From contig JAVTVJ010000050.1 in assembly GCA_034509425.1 (NCBI GenBank), positions 186,001 through 250,000 of the forward strand: a DNA stretch of 64,000 nt, read 5' to 3'. The notes beneath the pieces are model-generated. The model made no database searches, was not told the DNA's origin, and saw only the letters and a list, made by a program, of their open reading frames with translations. Below, piece after piece: positions 46,701 through 60,699 of the stretch. This DNA comes from Eopsaltria australis (lineage: Eukaryota; Chordata; Aves; Passeriformes; Petroicidae). Positions within the stretch are counted from its first letter, which is position 1; the number at the start of each line of letters is the position of its first letter. A program made the position numbers and the translations under genes.

Positions 46701-49700
46701 CAGTGGTGGCTCAGATGTCATTGCAAACATCTGTGTGGAATAATAAATACCTGTTTTGAGATGACAATTTCCCACCCAAATGTGGGGCAAGGTCAGATTA
46801 ACCCTGTCCCTGCTGAGTTGGGGTTAAATGCCTGCCTCTTCTTTATTCCCAAATGGATACCTCTTCCCCCTCTGCCCCTTTAGCTCATTTAATGTCTCTC
46901 CAACCTCCAGCACAACCAGGAGAGGACACAAACAGATCACAAGGTGCTGTTTGGGAAGAGGGATGAGGTCAAGGGGAAGGCAGAGAGAGCCTAGGTCAGA
47001 AATTCTTCATCCTGGAGCCTTCTGGAAAATCCAGTTCCTCTCTATGAGGGATAAGGAACATTTCTGCCATCCTGAAATGAGTGCATTTAAGAGCATTTTT
47101 TCCCTGGAAAAGCACTGTGGTTAGGCAGTTCTTGGATAGACTGTGGGAGTAAAGTGCAGGAAATTCAAGACTCTCTGTTATATACCAGAGGTCAGGCTAG
47201 GGGTCCCTTCAGATCTAAACCATAAATTTAGCAAATCATTACCAAAGAAGCGCCTTCAAAACCCCCTTCAGTCTTCCACTCAGCTTCTAGAAAACTCCTC
47301 AATAACAAGATCTGATTGCCAAATGCTAACAAAGAGGCCAAAACCATCAGGATCTGCATTTGACTCCAGTTTTTATGGCAGCCTGGCAGCCCCAGACAGC
47401 CAGGAAGGCTCTGGAAACAGCATTCCCTAAAGAAGCCCAGAGCTCTGGGCAGAGGTCTGGGGCTCCCAGCTCCACAGGCACTTGCTCCTCATCTGACCCC
47501 AGAAGCTGCTGCATTTCACAGGCAGTTCCAGGCTGGGATGTGGGACAGCTCATCCTGCTGGAAACCATAGCTAAAGACATTGTCTGAACACAAACCTCTG
47601 CTGTGCCTGGAGGGGAGGAGCAGCCCCCACCCAGCAGAGGGAAATGGGGCTTCAGGAAGTGGTTGGGCTGAAGGTGACCCAGGAGGGCAGCCTGGAATGG
47701 TGGCTCTGGAGGGAGGTTTTACGGGAGGATGTCAGCACCAGGCAAAGAAAGAGCCCAGCACTGACTCGCCCAGCTGGGATGTGCCCAAATCCAAAATCCA
47801 GCCCAGGAGGCTGCAAGTGCTGCAGCTGAAGTCAGTGGTGTCAGGTCCTGGCAGCAGGTGTGAGGAGGAGCTGGTTTCCACCCCAGGATTAGCAGCAGGA
47901 TATACAGCACATACTCCCTGTAAAGTGTGATCATATCAAAGCTCCATCTGTACTCAGGCTGGAGCTCAGAGCTATTAATGACTACTGGGGGAGAACTGAC
48001 ATTTTTTTCTTATTACCAGTTAAATAAGCTTCCCACACCTTGAAAACTAATCATTCCTTTTTCTTTAAAGATATGTCCATACATTCCTTTTTCTTTCAGT
48101 ACAGATAATACACACACATCTAGGGACAGGGACAATTGCACAGATTCTAAAACCCAGAATATTTAAAATGCTGTGTTTATCTTTTTTTTTTTTTTTTTTT
48201 TTTAAGAGGAGATCAACTGTTCTCAGCTTGGATGCAAAGACACATACTTCCACTCTAGGTATTTTTGGTCAGGAGGAAAAGATAAATAGATGGTGCATTT
48301 CAAACGTCACAGTTTCAGCTGGCTTTATCTAACTTTGGTCAAGAATTTAAAGCTTTGCACTGAACACCAGCACGTTTCAAGCTCGAGCTGTAATTCTCTT
48401 CTCCTGACAAGAATTTGCTGCTAACAGAGCCTATCTGTGACATGGGAACCAACAGGCTGAAGCTGAAACCAAGGCTGTCAAACTCACTTCACTTATTAGT
48501 TATGAAATGGGAAAAACCAGCGAGCAGTGGTGTCACGTGGAAACATGAGCACAGCGGTGACACCGCCTTCCAAACGGTGTCAGCACTAAAACCAGGCTAT
48601 AGATTATTTGGAAAGTAATAAACACCCATCTCGTGATTCTATTCTGGGCTGGTCCTATGACAAAAAAAGGAAAAAAAAAAAAAACCCTAAACCATCAAAA
48701 CAAAACCAGAAGCTGACAGCCCCGAGCAGTTGGCACCGAGCGCGAGGGCAGTGCCCGGCTCTGAGCGGGGACCCTGCTGAGTGCCAGCCCCTGGGCTGGG
48801 GACAGGGTGATTTACACGGGGACAATTGCTGCAGCCACCCCAGCTGCCTGCTGCAGGGAGAGGGGCTGCTCCCAGCCCCGGGGCATGCAGCAGCTTCAAA
48901 CTGCCTTTTCCCTTCCTTAATTTTTTTTTATTTTAAGGCAAACACCCAGTGCCAGGCTGCCCTGCTGGTTTGCCCTCACAGCTCAGAGATGTCTCACCAA
49001 GAGATGAGCTGCTGTTGTCCCATCAGCCATCCCAGGAGGGCATCCATCCCCAGGACAACACATGACTCCCCTGAGCCTCCCGCCCCTGAGGTCAGTTCAG
49101 ATGCTCGGAATGACTTTTCCTAATCTTCAGCACGTCAAACCTTATTAGTTGATTTTATTAAATCTCTCTCCAAACATCTCTGAAGTAACACTTGGTGTTG
49201 CTCTATCCCAAAATAGCCACTCAGTCTGAGCTTTTGGCAGCCAGCACAGAGGCTGGATGAGACCCTGGAGAGTTGGATTAAGAAGGAAACTCTCACCCAA
49301 CCTACTTGTCCTTTTGACTTGCACAGCCTCTTCCCAGCCCCACACAGCCCCCTGACCTCTTTTACCTTAGGAACTCTGCTGCTTCTCCAGCTGCCTTGAG
49401 CTCCAAACTGGGCCCAGGACAAAATCCTGCTTGCAAACAACTCCAGTTGTAGAAGACCCGCACTTATTGTGCAGCTGCAGGAACCTTCCACCAGCAGCCA
49501 GATCATTACTCTTCCTGTTAGAACAGGCTTTTATTTCTGCTGTCTGAGAGGTGAGGTATCCACGAGACACAGGTACAAAGCCACTGCCCCTGTTAATTAT
49601 TAAAAGCATTTATCACTGAATCTCTAGCCATGGGCAGGTGGCAAATCTTGGGTGAGCCATAAAATTCCCATGAGAGGACTTTTAAGGGGAAAGAGTTGGA

Positions 49701-49789
49701 GGAAATCATAAAGCATTTAAAGTGTAATATGAATTCCTATCAGTGAGTGTTTTGACACAGCTTTAAGCTCTGACTACAGAGGTTCACAA

Positions 49790-49865
49790 TTTAAAAGACA
49801 TCTGGTAACGGATGATTTTGCAGGGTAGACAGTTTAAAAGACATCTGGTAACTGATGATTTTTCA
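49790..49865 (+). repeat. Direct repeat of about 33 bp, 43-bp period
   Basis: TTTAAAAGACATCTGGTAAC starts at 49790 and again at 49833. Similarity runs for about 33 bp with two mismatches, with a 10-bp unrelated spacer between copies. A recent local duplication. Confidence 0.9.
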
Positions 49866-52800
49866 AAGCCAGAAGTCCATTACATACATTCAAATGAGCT
49901 TGAAAAAAAAGCACAGGCACATCTGGTGTCACGAAAAGAGCTCGGAAAAATCCCCATTCTCTGTTGCAGTGTTGCTGGTTTTGCCAACAGTGAAAAGCAG
50001 CACAGAGCTGACCCCAGAGGCTGCAGGGACAGGATGGGCAGGTGCCCTCCTGGGCAGAGCTGGACTTTTGATACAGCAGATCTACGGCTTGGTCATCAAC
50101 CCATCCATCCTCTGAGAGCCAGGTCAGCAGCCCGAGCCACCTTTCCTCACCCTGAATATCAGATTTCTACACCAACCCATAGAATTATTTACATCTTTCC
50201 CACAGAAGAAAAATGGTCAGATTCAGCCCTGAGTCAAAAGATCCTCCTTTGGCCCTGGATGTGTTGAAAGCTTGGGTCACACACCAGAGCTGGAGCACAG
50301 CAAACCCTGGCTCTGTAAGTACCAGGGAATTCTGCCAAAAAGACCAGGGATTTTTTCCTGTAGTCAGCCCTTGGAGAATGCTTTCTTTGACCAAAAAAAA
50401 AAAGCTATATAGAAAAACTCCATCTCTTGCAAGCTTATGAAAGCATGGCCATGTGCCATGGAGGCTAATGGGCTCCCCAGCAATGTCCCCCCATCATAAT
50501 TCAAATGGCAGGAGCAGATTCCAAGTTCCTCACTCCCTCTTCTCTCTCTCTCTTCCTTTTTTTTTTTTTTTTTGGTTTGTTTTAAATAAAGCCATTAGAC
50601 CCTTGAAAAAGCAGCCATTACAAACTGTGGGAAGAGTTTTCCAAACAGCTGCTGAGGGCGCTGAGCAGCCCCCCACAGAACCAGAAGGAGGGCTTTCCAC
50701 AGAGAAGTTTTCCATGTTCTCCCCTGCACAGAAGAAAACACTGAGAGGGATAAACTCTGCCTTTGGAAAGGGAAAAGGTCTGTTCAGTCTCAGCTGAGGA
50801 AGGTGTGAGCTCCATCCCTCCCAAAGGGGACAAACTGAAGATGCCACTTCCCTCAAACTTGCCCAGAAGTTTTGCACGTCCCACCACGCCCATGGTGGCA
50901 GAGATGCCCCCAGGACCAGCCACTCCAGAGAGCTGCTCTGAGCACTCTGGACTACAAAAGTGACCTCAGTCTTCCCTCCTTCACAGGGACAAACCTTTCA
51001 GGCTGAAAATCCCCTTTCCCTCTCACAGTCCATTCCAGCGCATGACCAAAACCTCCACCAACATCAAGGCACTGTGAGCTGTCTCCTGAGCAGCCTTGCC
51101 AGGACAGTGACCTGCAGCCCCATTCACCAGGGTCTGTTTTCCTTCTGCTGCATTTAATGGGAGTTCTCTGTCTCAGCAAAGGGGATGCTCAGCCCTGAGT
51201 TTCTCATCTGTCACTGCTCTCCAGGGTTCATCCTATCTGGAGATTTCCCTGAAGCCAGGCTGGCTTAATTCCAACAGGCGGGAAGGAGCTTCCTGAGCTT
51301 CCATAGCCGCTCTTATCACTCCCTGCCTTAAACAAGTTTGACCTTTTGATTGATTTGAACTTTGGGCAGCATTAAAACACTTCTTCTGGCAGATGAGGTC
51401 AGTCCCTCAGCTTTCTGCTGTGTGTAATGGGGCAGTTAATGCTGCACTGGTTTTAAATCATGACATATTCCCAGCTGTGAGGACAGAGAAAGAAACAAAG
51501 CTCACCAGAGGTTGGCCCCTGACATCAGGCTGGGCCAGGCTTGTGCTGCACAGTTTCAGCTTCCAGCTCCTGCCTTGTGGTTACTTCTGCTTGCACACTC
51601 TGCAAAGAAAAAAATCCTTTTAAATGGTCTAGAAAAAGTTCTTATCTTGATCTTCGTCTCCTCTCCATCACCTCCTCTTGACTTCCTGAAGCCATCCATG
51701 CAAAATCCCTGAAAATGCCTCCTGCAAAGGATTGTTGTGTCACTGCTGACCTTGGGCAGAGGTTTTTAATAAAAACAATGACAAACAAAACCTCAGGAGT
51801 AAGACGTTTCCATGGCATTTAAAATAGACTTGGAAGGGAAGATATTTTGTCCAAAGACATAAATATTCCTCAAGCTGTCAAAGGCCAGAATTTGTAACAT
51901 CATGCTGTATGTCAAACTTGGAAAGGAAAAAAAAACCCAACTGGAAATGGATTACAAAGAGCAAGTTGAAAGAAATGCAAAAAACCAACCACACGGGGAA
52001 AACCACACTGGAGCAAGTCCAAATCCTTTCATCACTGTAGAAGCATTTTATGTTAACGTGAAGAGGAATTTATTCTTTTATTAATGCCGGATTTTTTTTT
52101 TCCTCTGCCATCTCTGCAGGACTCAACGTAGACAAATAAAAGCCCTGTCAGTGACTTCATTGCTCTCAGTTTTATATAAAGGGGTTGGACACACACTAAT
52201 GGGCACCTTTTTGTGGCAAACAGGAGTTAATGATGGGCATTTGTTTCCCTGCTTGCAGAAGAATGCTGGTGAACTTAACAGATTTTATAATGTTTGCTTA
52301 TTTACAGTTATGGCTGTAAAAATTACAGGAGGAAATCTTAGTTGTAAGACGGAAATTTGTAGAAAAACCTAAGCACAGAGCAAGTTTTTATTCAGAGGGT
52401 TGTCCTCACAAGCCTCCCTCATGTTGGTCATCACGTCACTGCTGTGAGAGGCCATGGCTGTTATCTCTCAGATTATCAGGACATATCCAGGGGGAAAGAA
52501 CCTGGGAATCATCACTTCTAATGATGATGTGGCCACCACTTAAACAGATGGGTTGATGCATCCTCTGTCCTGGCCTGTAGATTGATTTTTAGGTGCCATA
52601 AATTCCAGCCAAAGTGCATGGAAATCTGGAATATGCTCATCACAGTACTCCACTTCAGAAGAACAACCCTGGGGCTAATTTCCTAATTATGAACTTCCTG
52701 AATTGCCCCAAAGCTCTGCAGCTGCATCCTTTACTTCCTGCCAGCTCTAGTGAAGGATCTGGTGTTACTTACCCAAAACATCATTTCTTCAGGGAAATAT

Positions 52801-55800
52801 GGCTGAAGCTCAGGTCTGAGGGGTCTGATGGTCAGGGGGCACCAGAGAGGTCACAGCATCCTGCTCCCTGCTCAGGGTATCCCAAAGCACTTCCAGGAAG
52901 GACACAGCCCTGCCACACTGACTGTGGGAATACAAAGGGAGAGAGGGAGGCAGGAGCACAAGAACATCACTTTTCAGAGCTCATCATCCAACACTCACAC
53001 ACAGAAAATCCCCTGGAGCCCTGCAAGGCCCTGAACATCCGCCAGCAGGGAGAGGAGAAAACAAACAATACTTTTTAAATTTAATTTTTAAAACAAGCAC
53101 GCAAATATGAGCGGCCATAAATTTTACATAGCAACATTCTGTCCTTCCCAACCCACTCACGTTTGAAAAGTTAAATAAAGCAAGTTATCTTGTAAAATAT
53201 TAATTAAAGTAAGCATTATATTGGGTCCCATGAATCACTTTGTGTTCAATATTTGCAGTGTCACCATGGTGAGAAGCTGCACCTGACAACAGAGCTTTAG
53301 TTATAAAGACCAGTGAGCTCAGCCATTGCTACTGGCTTCCCAAACTATAAACCTGTCATCTGGACTAGGACAGCTCAGAGAACATAAAATGAGGCTTCCA
53401 AATCAGCATCACTGTTTGCAGTTAATCCATGGCTCGTGCCAGCTGTAAAAGTTAAGGTTACAAACACTGAAATATCTGCAACAGGACAGAATTGACTGCT
53501 AAACACACATGGGCTGAGATAAAATCAGAGTGAAGATGGGGCCTTTCACAGAAACCTGAGCCAGTGAATTAATGGGACAGAATATGAAGTGTGAAAGCTT
53601 TAATGATCACCAGAACAAGAAAAGAAAGTCGTTTGAAAGCTCACTACTGTGCCCTCTCCAGAGATTTTATACAGCCCAGTTTCAAGGCTCTAGGTCACTG
53701 GGGAAGGTCTTACAGATGATATTTCTTGGGAGGGGCTCTGCAGGATGTGCTTCTACGTTCCCACAGATTCAGTGACCACATACAAACATTCAGTGTCCTA
53801 TGAAAAGCTGTGCCTCATGTTTAGCAAAAATGTAATAACAGTTGTAATTTTAGTAAATTTGGATCCAAGTACAAGGTAGGAGTGGGTTTCCAAATGTGGG
53901 TGAACATGGGGAGATGACCCATTCACACACAGCCTCTGCCACCTGGCAACCAAAGCCTTTTGCACAAAGGGCTTCGTGTGGCCACCCAGACTCTGAGTAT
54001 TTCTGTATTAAATCAGTCACAGAAAGAACAGTTTAGAGCTGTTGAGCACCACATCTGGATCAGACACTGCCAAGGCTGTTGTTTTATCAGGTTGGCTCTC
54101 CAGGGCTGGCGTTGGGAGGACGTTCTTGGTCCCTTCCCATGCTCTGTGTCAAGATGGAGCCATTCCCTGGCACTCTGCGTCTGCCCAGACGAACCACAGG
54201 CAAAGCAAACCCCATCCCTCCTCCTCCCCTGCTCCCAGCCCTGATTATCTCAGATCATCAGTGTTTTGGATGACCGAATAAACAGGATTATGCTCTCCCA
54301 GAGCCTGTTAAGTCACAACTGTATGGCGATCCTATTAGTGGGCAGCAATGGTGTGGCTATAGCCAAGCAGGAGATTAGCTTTTGCTTGCTCTGTGGAGCT
54401 GAAAACAGCACCGGGAAATTTTTAATCTCCATGAAGGGGACACTAGAGCTCACAGAAAGAAAATCAAATTCATCTTTATTATCCTTCCCAATCAGCTGCC
54501 TCGCTCAAAAAAAAAAAATTAAAAAAAAAATTACCCCGATTGACAAAGTCAGAAGCTCCTTTCAGCGACCCAGCGCTGGATTTGGGATGCCAGTGACAAA
54601 CATCTTACATGCACAGCCCTTTTTCATCCCAACTGATCCCAGGATGCTTTACAAGTGCTGCATGCAAATGGCACGTGGGATTAGCAGCACTTTGCAGTGG
54701 TCTGCTTCTGTTCCCACTGAGGTTAGAGGGAACAGAAGTGGGACTTGCTGTTGAGTAAAATGTGAACCAGGCTGGAAACCAGCCAGGACACTGAGATCAA
54801 GTCTTGCATTCATTTGGAAGCTGCTGGCACAATGGCCCTATTGATCAGGACTTTGGGTTTACGTCTTGTCCAAAACAATGTAGCAACCTAGAGTGGGGCA
54901 TGAAATGATGCCATTTTAAACCTGTTGGTAATTCATCATTATTTAGTTTTCAAGCGCTCGAAGATGAAAATATTGAAAGAACAAGCAACAGGGGAAATAC
55001 CCCTATCTTAATTAAAATCTTCTTACGTAAACTATCTAGATTTTAACACACCAGCATGCAAGCAAAGCCAGCCAGCTCCCAACCCTCTCATATACATGTG
55101 CACAGAAAAATACATTCCTTCAGAAGAAGCTTTGAAGAGCATAATTAAGCATGAAAGTTACCATATATTAAATTATACATCTAGTAAAAAAGAGTCATTA
55201 GCCCAACAAATGGGCTGTTAATGATTTCAGGTTTGCCTAAGGCCACGAGCTAATAAACTAGTGATTAACCAGCATTTCTGGGCTGCTGCTGCTGGAAGCT
55301 GCAGCCTGGTGTCACAGCACTCGCCCAGGGCTTGGGAACTGCAGAAAAACCAAAACCAAAGAAAAAACCACACTGGATCTGGGCCACAGAAACACCAAAG
55401 TGCTCAGAGGCACCATCAGCTCCATCTTATCCAGACTCCTCTTTTCTACCATCCACTGGGATGGCAAAACTTGGGAGTTTCCAAGTCCCAGGGGAGCCAG
55501 GTGGGGTAGCCAGGGGAGCCCCTTCCAAGGGAAATTCTCCCTGGTGTGTCCCAGCACAGCCCGTGCCCAGCAGAGTCTCCTGGCTCTGCCAGCGAAACAC
55601 CTCCCTGCTGCTCCTCACCTTCTCCACCTCTCTCCTCTGAGGCCACACTTGGGTGACCCTGGCAGTCATTTATATGGAAAGCAACCCGGCAAGACTGTGC
55701 TTGGCAGCTTCCTGCAGACATTTCTTAGCAACTGGCAATAAAAGAGAAAAAAAACAAACTCAACAGTCCGTTTGGTCAGCCAACTCTCCCCAAAGCACCT

Positions 55801-56292
55801 GCACTTATTTTCCTCCTCACAGTTTGAAGAGCTGAGGATGTGGGAACCAAACCTTGCCCAAAGTAGTCCTTTCCAAGGCTGGGAACAGCAGGAGCAGGGA
55901 GGATGGTGCCCAGCCACTGTTGTCAGGAGGACACAAGAGTTTATAGAGGTGTTACTGGCACAGGGCAAATGCTTTGAAATGAAAACCTCCACACAAGCAA
56001 GGGGACATTTGTCAATAAAATGTCACACAAATAAAACACCTTTTCACCAACACACAGTGCACCAGGTAATGTTATAAGTTCAAAGAACTAGATAAATGAA
56101 ACATTTTTCAAAGGATGGAATTACTCAGCAGTTTGAAGCAGAGACAGGAAGCACTATCCATAAATTGAAGAAAGAAGTTGCTCATCCCTCAACCATCATC
56201 CTCAGCAGGCTCAAAGCCCCTCTGTTTGCAGTTACTGTGGGTAAGGAACCACCTTTGCAAGAAGAAATGCCCATCCATGTACACATTGCAAT

Positions 56293-56340
56293 TCACAGAA
56301 TCATCCAAACCTGGAGAGGGACCCTGGGGCTGAGCCAGCC
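56293..56340. repeat. Possible CR1 fragment
   Basis: TTCACAGAATCATCCAAACC followed by GGAGAGGGACC resembles the CACAGAATCA...GGAAGGGACC end region of avian CR1 LINEs. It is short and diverged, so this is a weak call. Confidence 0.25.
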
Positions 56341-57747
56341 TGGGCTGCTGCTGCAGAATTCCCATCACACGTGGGGAGCTCAGGGATGCTCCAAGAGCCC
56401 AGCACAGCATCCCCAGCCCTGCCCAAGAGCCACCCTGGCAGGCTCAGCTGCTCCCCTCGGTGCCAGGGCATCTCCTCTCTCCTCTCTGGCTGATTTCTCC
56501 TCACCCCTCGCTGCTCTGGGGAAATATGGAAGTGTGGAAGCTGCATTTCTCCAGAGCTGTGCTGGGTGCTTTGCTCTTTGCTGCCCCAGGAGCTGCTAAT
56601 GGCTTCATCTGACACAAAGTTCTCACACTCCAAATGAATGGGATAAACACAGCACCCTCCACGAGGGTCTAAAAGCAAAATGAGAGATTTGTTTGATTTA
56701 AGGAAGCCTTTCCTCAAGTATTTTTTAATGCTTTTAACTAACTAGTTGTTAGATGACTTTTGTTTTTTTAAATAAAAAGAGAAAATGTTTTCCCTCCTTG
56801 AGTGTTCTTGCAATTAAGGTCCAAGATTTATACCTCCACATAAGAAATAAAAAATAAATTGGATCCTGTTTCAAGAGAGACCATGGCAAAAACTCCCACT
56901 GGCTGCAGTTACCAACAGAACAAGGCCCATGTACAAACTTTGGATATAATTTTTTCTGAAACTATTCACCAAATACTGCAAACAATTCACAAATGTTTTC
57001 TTATTTTCTACTTTCCTTACAGTGACATTTACAGCACAACCTCAGCCATGTTTTTGAACTGGTTTTTTGTTGAAATCTACATTACTGTGTCATGTAAGTA
57101 ATTTGCATTTTACCTGATTTTTCATGTACATGCCGTATTTTTTTCCTTTTTATCCCTACAAAAAGAACATAGATGGATTTCAGCAGCAGTTGCATAGATT
57201 TCAGATTAAATATAGCAGTTATTGACTTTCCCTGAAATTCAGACACTTCTGAAAATAAGCTTTTTGGCACCCAGTAGGGAACACACTGAACATCTCCTTT
57301 AGTTACAAGCCCTCAAAATAAAAAATACTGATGAAGTTCTTACATTTATCTCAAAGAACTTGATCTGAGATCTTATTTAACTCTCCTTGTAAATATTTGG
57401 GGTTGGTCCAGCTCTTACTGAAGTCAGAAGATCTTCAGTGCAATCTGCAGGGGCATCACAGTGCACATCTGCACAAGGTAGTAATTAAAAATAAGAAATT
57501 AATTATTCCTTTTAACATCCTCACCTTTCCTTGCAGGGTGGTACAACTGAGGTCATTTACAGAGCACCTCCACAGGATCTGAGCTCTAAATTCCCTCAGC
57601 ACACTCCCCCCTGCCCTTCAGCCACAGCCCTTAATATTTAAAATGACCTTTCCAAATTTGTTTTGTTTTTAATATATTAAAAAGTCTTTCCCACTGAAGT
57701 GGGCAGATTTTCCAGTGAACTCCAGCACTTAACCCTGCAGCATTTTG

Positions 57748-57981
57748 CTATTTCAAGATTAGAGCACGGGTTTCAGAATTTGTCCTGTACAACAAATATC
57801 TGCACGGAGTTTTGATGACGTTGTACTGAGACTCAGAGTCATCCTGGAATAGAAAACCAATCCAAGCAACAATATTTGGCTCTGGATAGAAATTTTCCCA
57901 GAAGTTCAGTAGTAATTGCCTCTTTTCTGTTAAAGTTCCAAGTAAGGGCTCCTGTGCATGGCCCTTGAGGCCAACATCCTG
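57748..57981 (-). other. Open segment with acceptor-like border on minus strand (unidentified)
   Basis: On the minus strand, TTCAATTTTGTACAG ends near 57982 and is followed by 77 open codons to TAG at 57748-57750. The peptide is of mixed, protein-like composition (for example LLLNFWENFYPEPNIVAWIG) and shows no low-complexity bias. The polypyrimidine tract is weak, no partner exon is seen and I recognise no family. Frames of this length are common by chance in AT-rich DNA, so this is probably noncoding. Confidence 0.12.
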
Positions 57982-58009
57982 TACAAAATTGAATATTCCA
58001 CCATGACTC

Positions 58010-60650
58010 ATTTATATTATACCTTTCCCAATTATTTTAGTTCCAGAGATGAAGGGGGATAATCCTGAAACAGTTTTACCTTCTGTACAAACAGACTTTG
58101 TGAGGTCTCCAGCATTTACCTTCACAAGGAACTGCAACAGATTTGCATCATTTCTTATTGAAACCAGTTTGGTTTGCTATGACAAAAAGACTAGCTGGAG
58201 TGTTTTATTACCACAGCTGACCACAAGATGGAAATCCTTTTCCATAAGATGTCTCCTGATTAGAAAAAGTACTAATAAATAAAAAAAGAGCCTCTTTCCA
58301 GGAAAATATTTTAGAGGAAGCAAAGGAGGGTTCTCATCCTATCAACAATGTGCTTTGAAGGCCTCACCAATTTTAATTTGATAAAACCCAAGCCTTTTCC
58401 TGGGAAGTTTTCCCTTTTCCAGGAAGGGCAGTTCCACTCAGAAATCATTCTGATGGAAGCCCCTCTCTAATCATGTGCCAGCAGCTCAGACACACCAGGC
58501 ACAGGAAAGCACCATGGATGTGTTCACTGTTACTTTTGGAAATGTAGAGGATAAAGTAAACTCTTCCCTCATACCATACAGGTTATTTTTAGAGTTAAAA
58601 AGCCCTCTGAGGAACAGCTCCAGCCACCTAAAGCCTGGGATGGCAGAAGTCAGGGAGCTCAGCAGGGTTTTATCCAACCTGCTGCACTGCTCCCTGCACA
58701 GCCAAAAGCACTGGCCTGGCATCTAAATGCTAAATGTCATTTATTTTTGCTATTGCTTATTTACAAAAATGTGCAGAGGCTTGCACTGGGATGGCACTGG
58801 GCATAAACAGAACTGAAAGGCCATTCCTGTCCCCAGGGGCAGGGTTAGGGAAGACGGTGGAGGGGGGTTAAATGTCTCCCCTTCCCACTCCCAAAGCTCT
58901 GCAGGATCTCGTGCAGCTCAGGAGGGTGGTGATGCTGCAGGGACCCTCACGTGCATCCAGCCAGGCTCACTCCAAATTCCTTTTGAACAAACTATTACTA
59001 AGCAAGAGATGAAAGAGGAGCTCCCATGACTTTCGTTATCTGATGGTGTTTTCCACTCTAAATCTAATTGAGGCAGCAAGCAGGGAGCTGCACTTGGAGA
59101 CAGACAAGACATTTGCATCTGCTTTGCTGATTACAGGAGTTGCACATTTTACTTTAAACATCAATGGGTTGCAACTGCTATTCAAATGATATGGAAATTG
59201 CTACTTTATACTGAAATGTCCCTTAAGCAACAAAGCAAAAGATTAGCACAGAGCTTTGGTTTTTATCTTTTCTCTTCTTTTCATTTTAATAAAACACCAC
59301 TGTGGCAGTGGAAAGCTCTTTCATGGCTCAGGAACAACACCTGTATCTTTGAATGTTTTATTTGTACTAAGCTGCAGAATATTTGAAGCCTTTTGTACAA
59401 CTATTATGACAACAATTTGGAACTAAAATAGCATTCTTTATCTGAGACACTGAATTAACTTCATTTCCACAAGACTTCTTCCTCAGAAAAATATACATGC
59501 ACAGGCAATATGGATAATTGTTCAAGGTTACGAAGGTACCACCACCAATTTATGATTATTTTCAGATTCAGATGAAGTTAATCTACTGGATGCCTTCATG
59601 GAGCCTGCCTTGTTCCCACATACCCAAGAAAGATTTTCCATGTGGTCAACCTCACTCAAGACTGAATCCTACCTGTTTCTAGCAGTAGTTATTAGAGATA
59701 CTGCTTATGACAATAGACCACTGTGGGAATTTTTCTCACTGAAGCTCTATAAGTAAAATCAGTTGCATCCTTTAATCAGGATTGATCCTTTAATCCTTTG
59801 CACCTTTTTATGCAATCCTAAAACAGCAATCTTTCAGTGAATTTTGATGGTTAACTTCACTCTGGGCAGAAGAGGTAAGGGATATCTAAAGACACATTAT
59901 TAGACTTCCCCAAATCAATTTCTTTTACAGAAGAACACTTCACAGATTTTGAAAGTTAATGCCAGTTTTTGATATGGCAGAGAAATATGAGCAGCTGGGT
60001 GTCACCGGCTTCTGATGTACCTTAAGGGGACCTACCAAGAAAAGGTTTGAAGGGGAACATCATCCTTGTCCCCTCTCAGCAGGGCTATCCTGAATCAGAA
60101 GGAAAAAGTAAAAGCACATTACAAACAAAATTATTTTTTAAAAAATCCAATGCAGACACATTGACAGAATTAGTTTGTAAAACAGTCTGTCTAAAGAGAC
60201 TGACCCACAGCATTTCTGTTCTGATGTCAAAGCTCTGAGGCTTTGGGGTGCTAAAAGGTGGGAAATTATCAACTCTTGGCCAAATCAGATAAATTGCTAT
60301 TCTTGACATAAATTATTTTAGAAAGTAAAACACTGAACTCAGTCTGTGGGGTTTTGTGTTCCATACATATCTAGCACAGATCTGGTGAGAAACTTTCAAC
60401 TCTTCATAAGCAGGTTCAGGAGACAGATGCAAACAGAACGAGCAAACACAGCAGCCCCTTTCTTTCGGGAACAAGGTTCAGTGCATCACCCACAACAGAC
60501 AGCAGTGCCCAACCTAGAACTGCCTACACCATCCAGGGGCACAACTCCTGCTCTTACCCACGTGCCCCTGCAATCCCACTACCTTTAGTGTTTTTGGGGT
60601 TTTTTTTTCTCATAAGTGTAAAAAGAACAACATTACCTCAAAACATCCAC
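58010..60650. other. Intergenic, AT-rich, no gene supported
   Basis: AT-rich, largely unique sequence with short chance frames. Nothing further is supported. Confidence 0.6.
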
Positions 60651-60699
60651 CCTGCATTCATCACTCTAAACCCACCACAACAGGAGCTCCGATAACCAC

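Larger units (their letters stand above)
46530..57740. other. Intergenic, no gene supported
   Basis: AT-richer than the preceding part, with chance frames only; the longest (48608-49123 and 54266-54754, both plus) have no recognisable domain. AT-rich, non-repetitive stretches at 53060-53240 and 54905-55260 contain several homeobox-type TAATTA/ATTAAT cores and might be conserved noncoding elements. Confidence 0.55.

Noticed and set aside
53939..53955. CTCF-like CTGCCACCTGGCAA
   Set aside because: Only a partial match to the CTCF core by eye; not enough without a matrix score.
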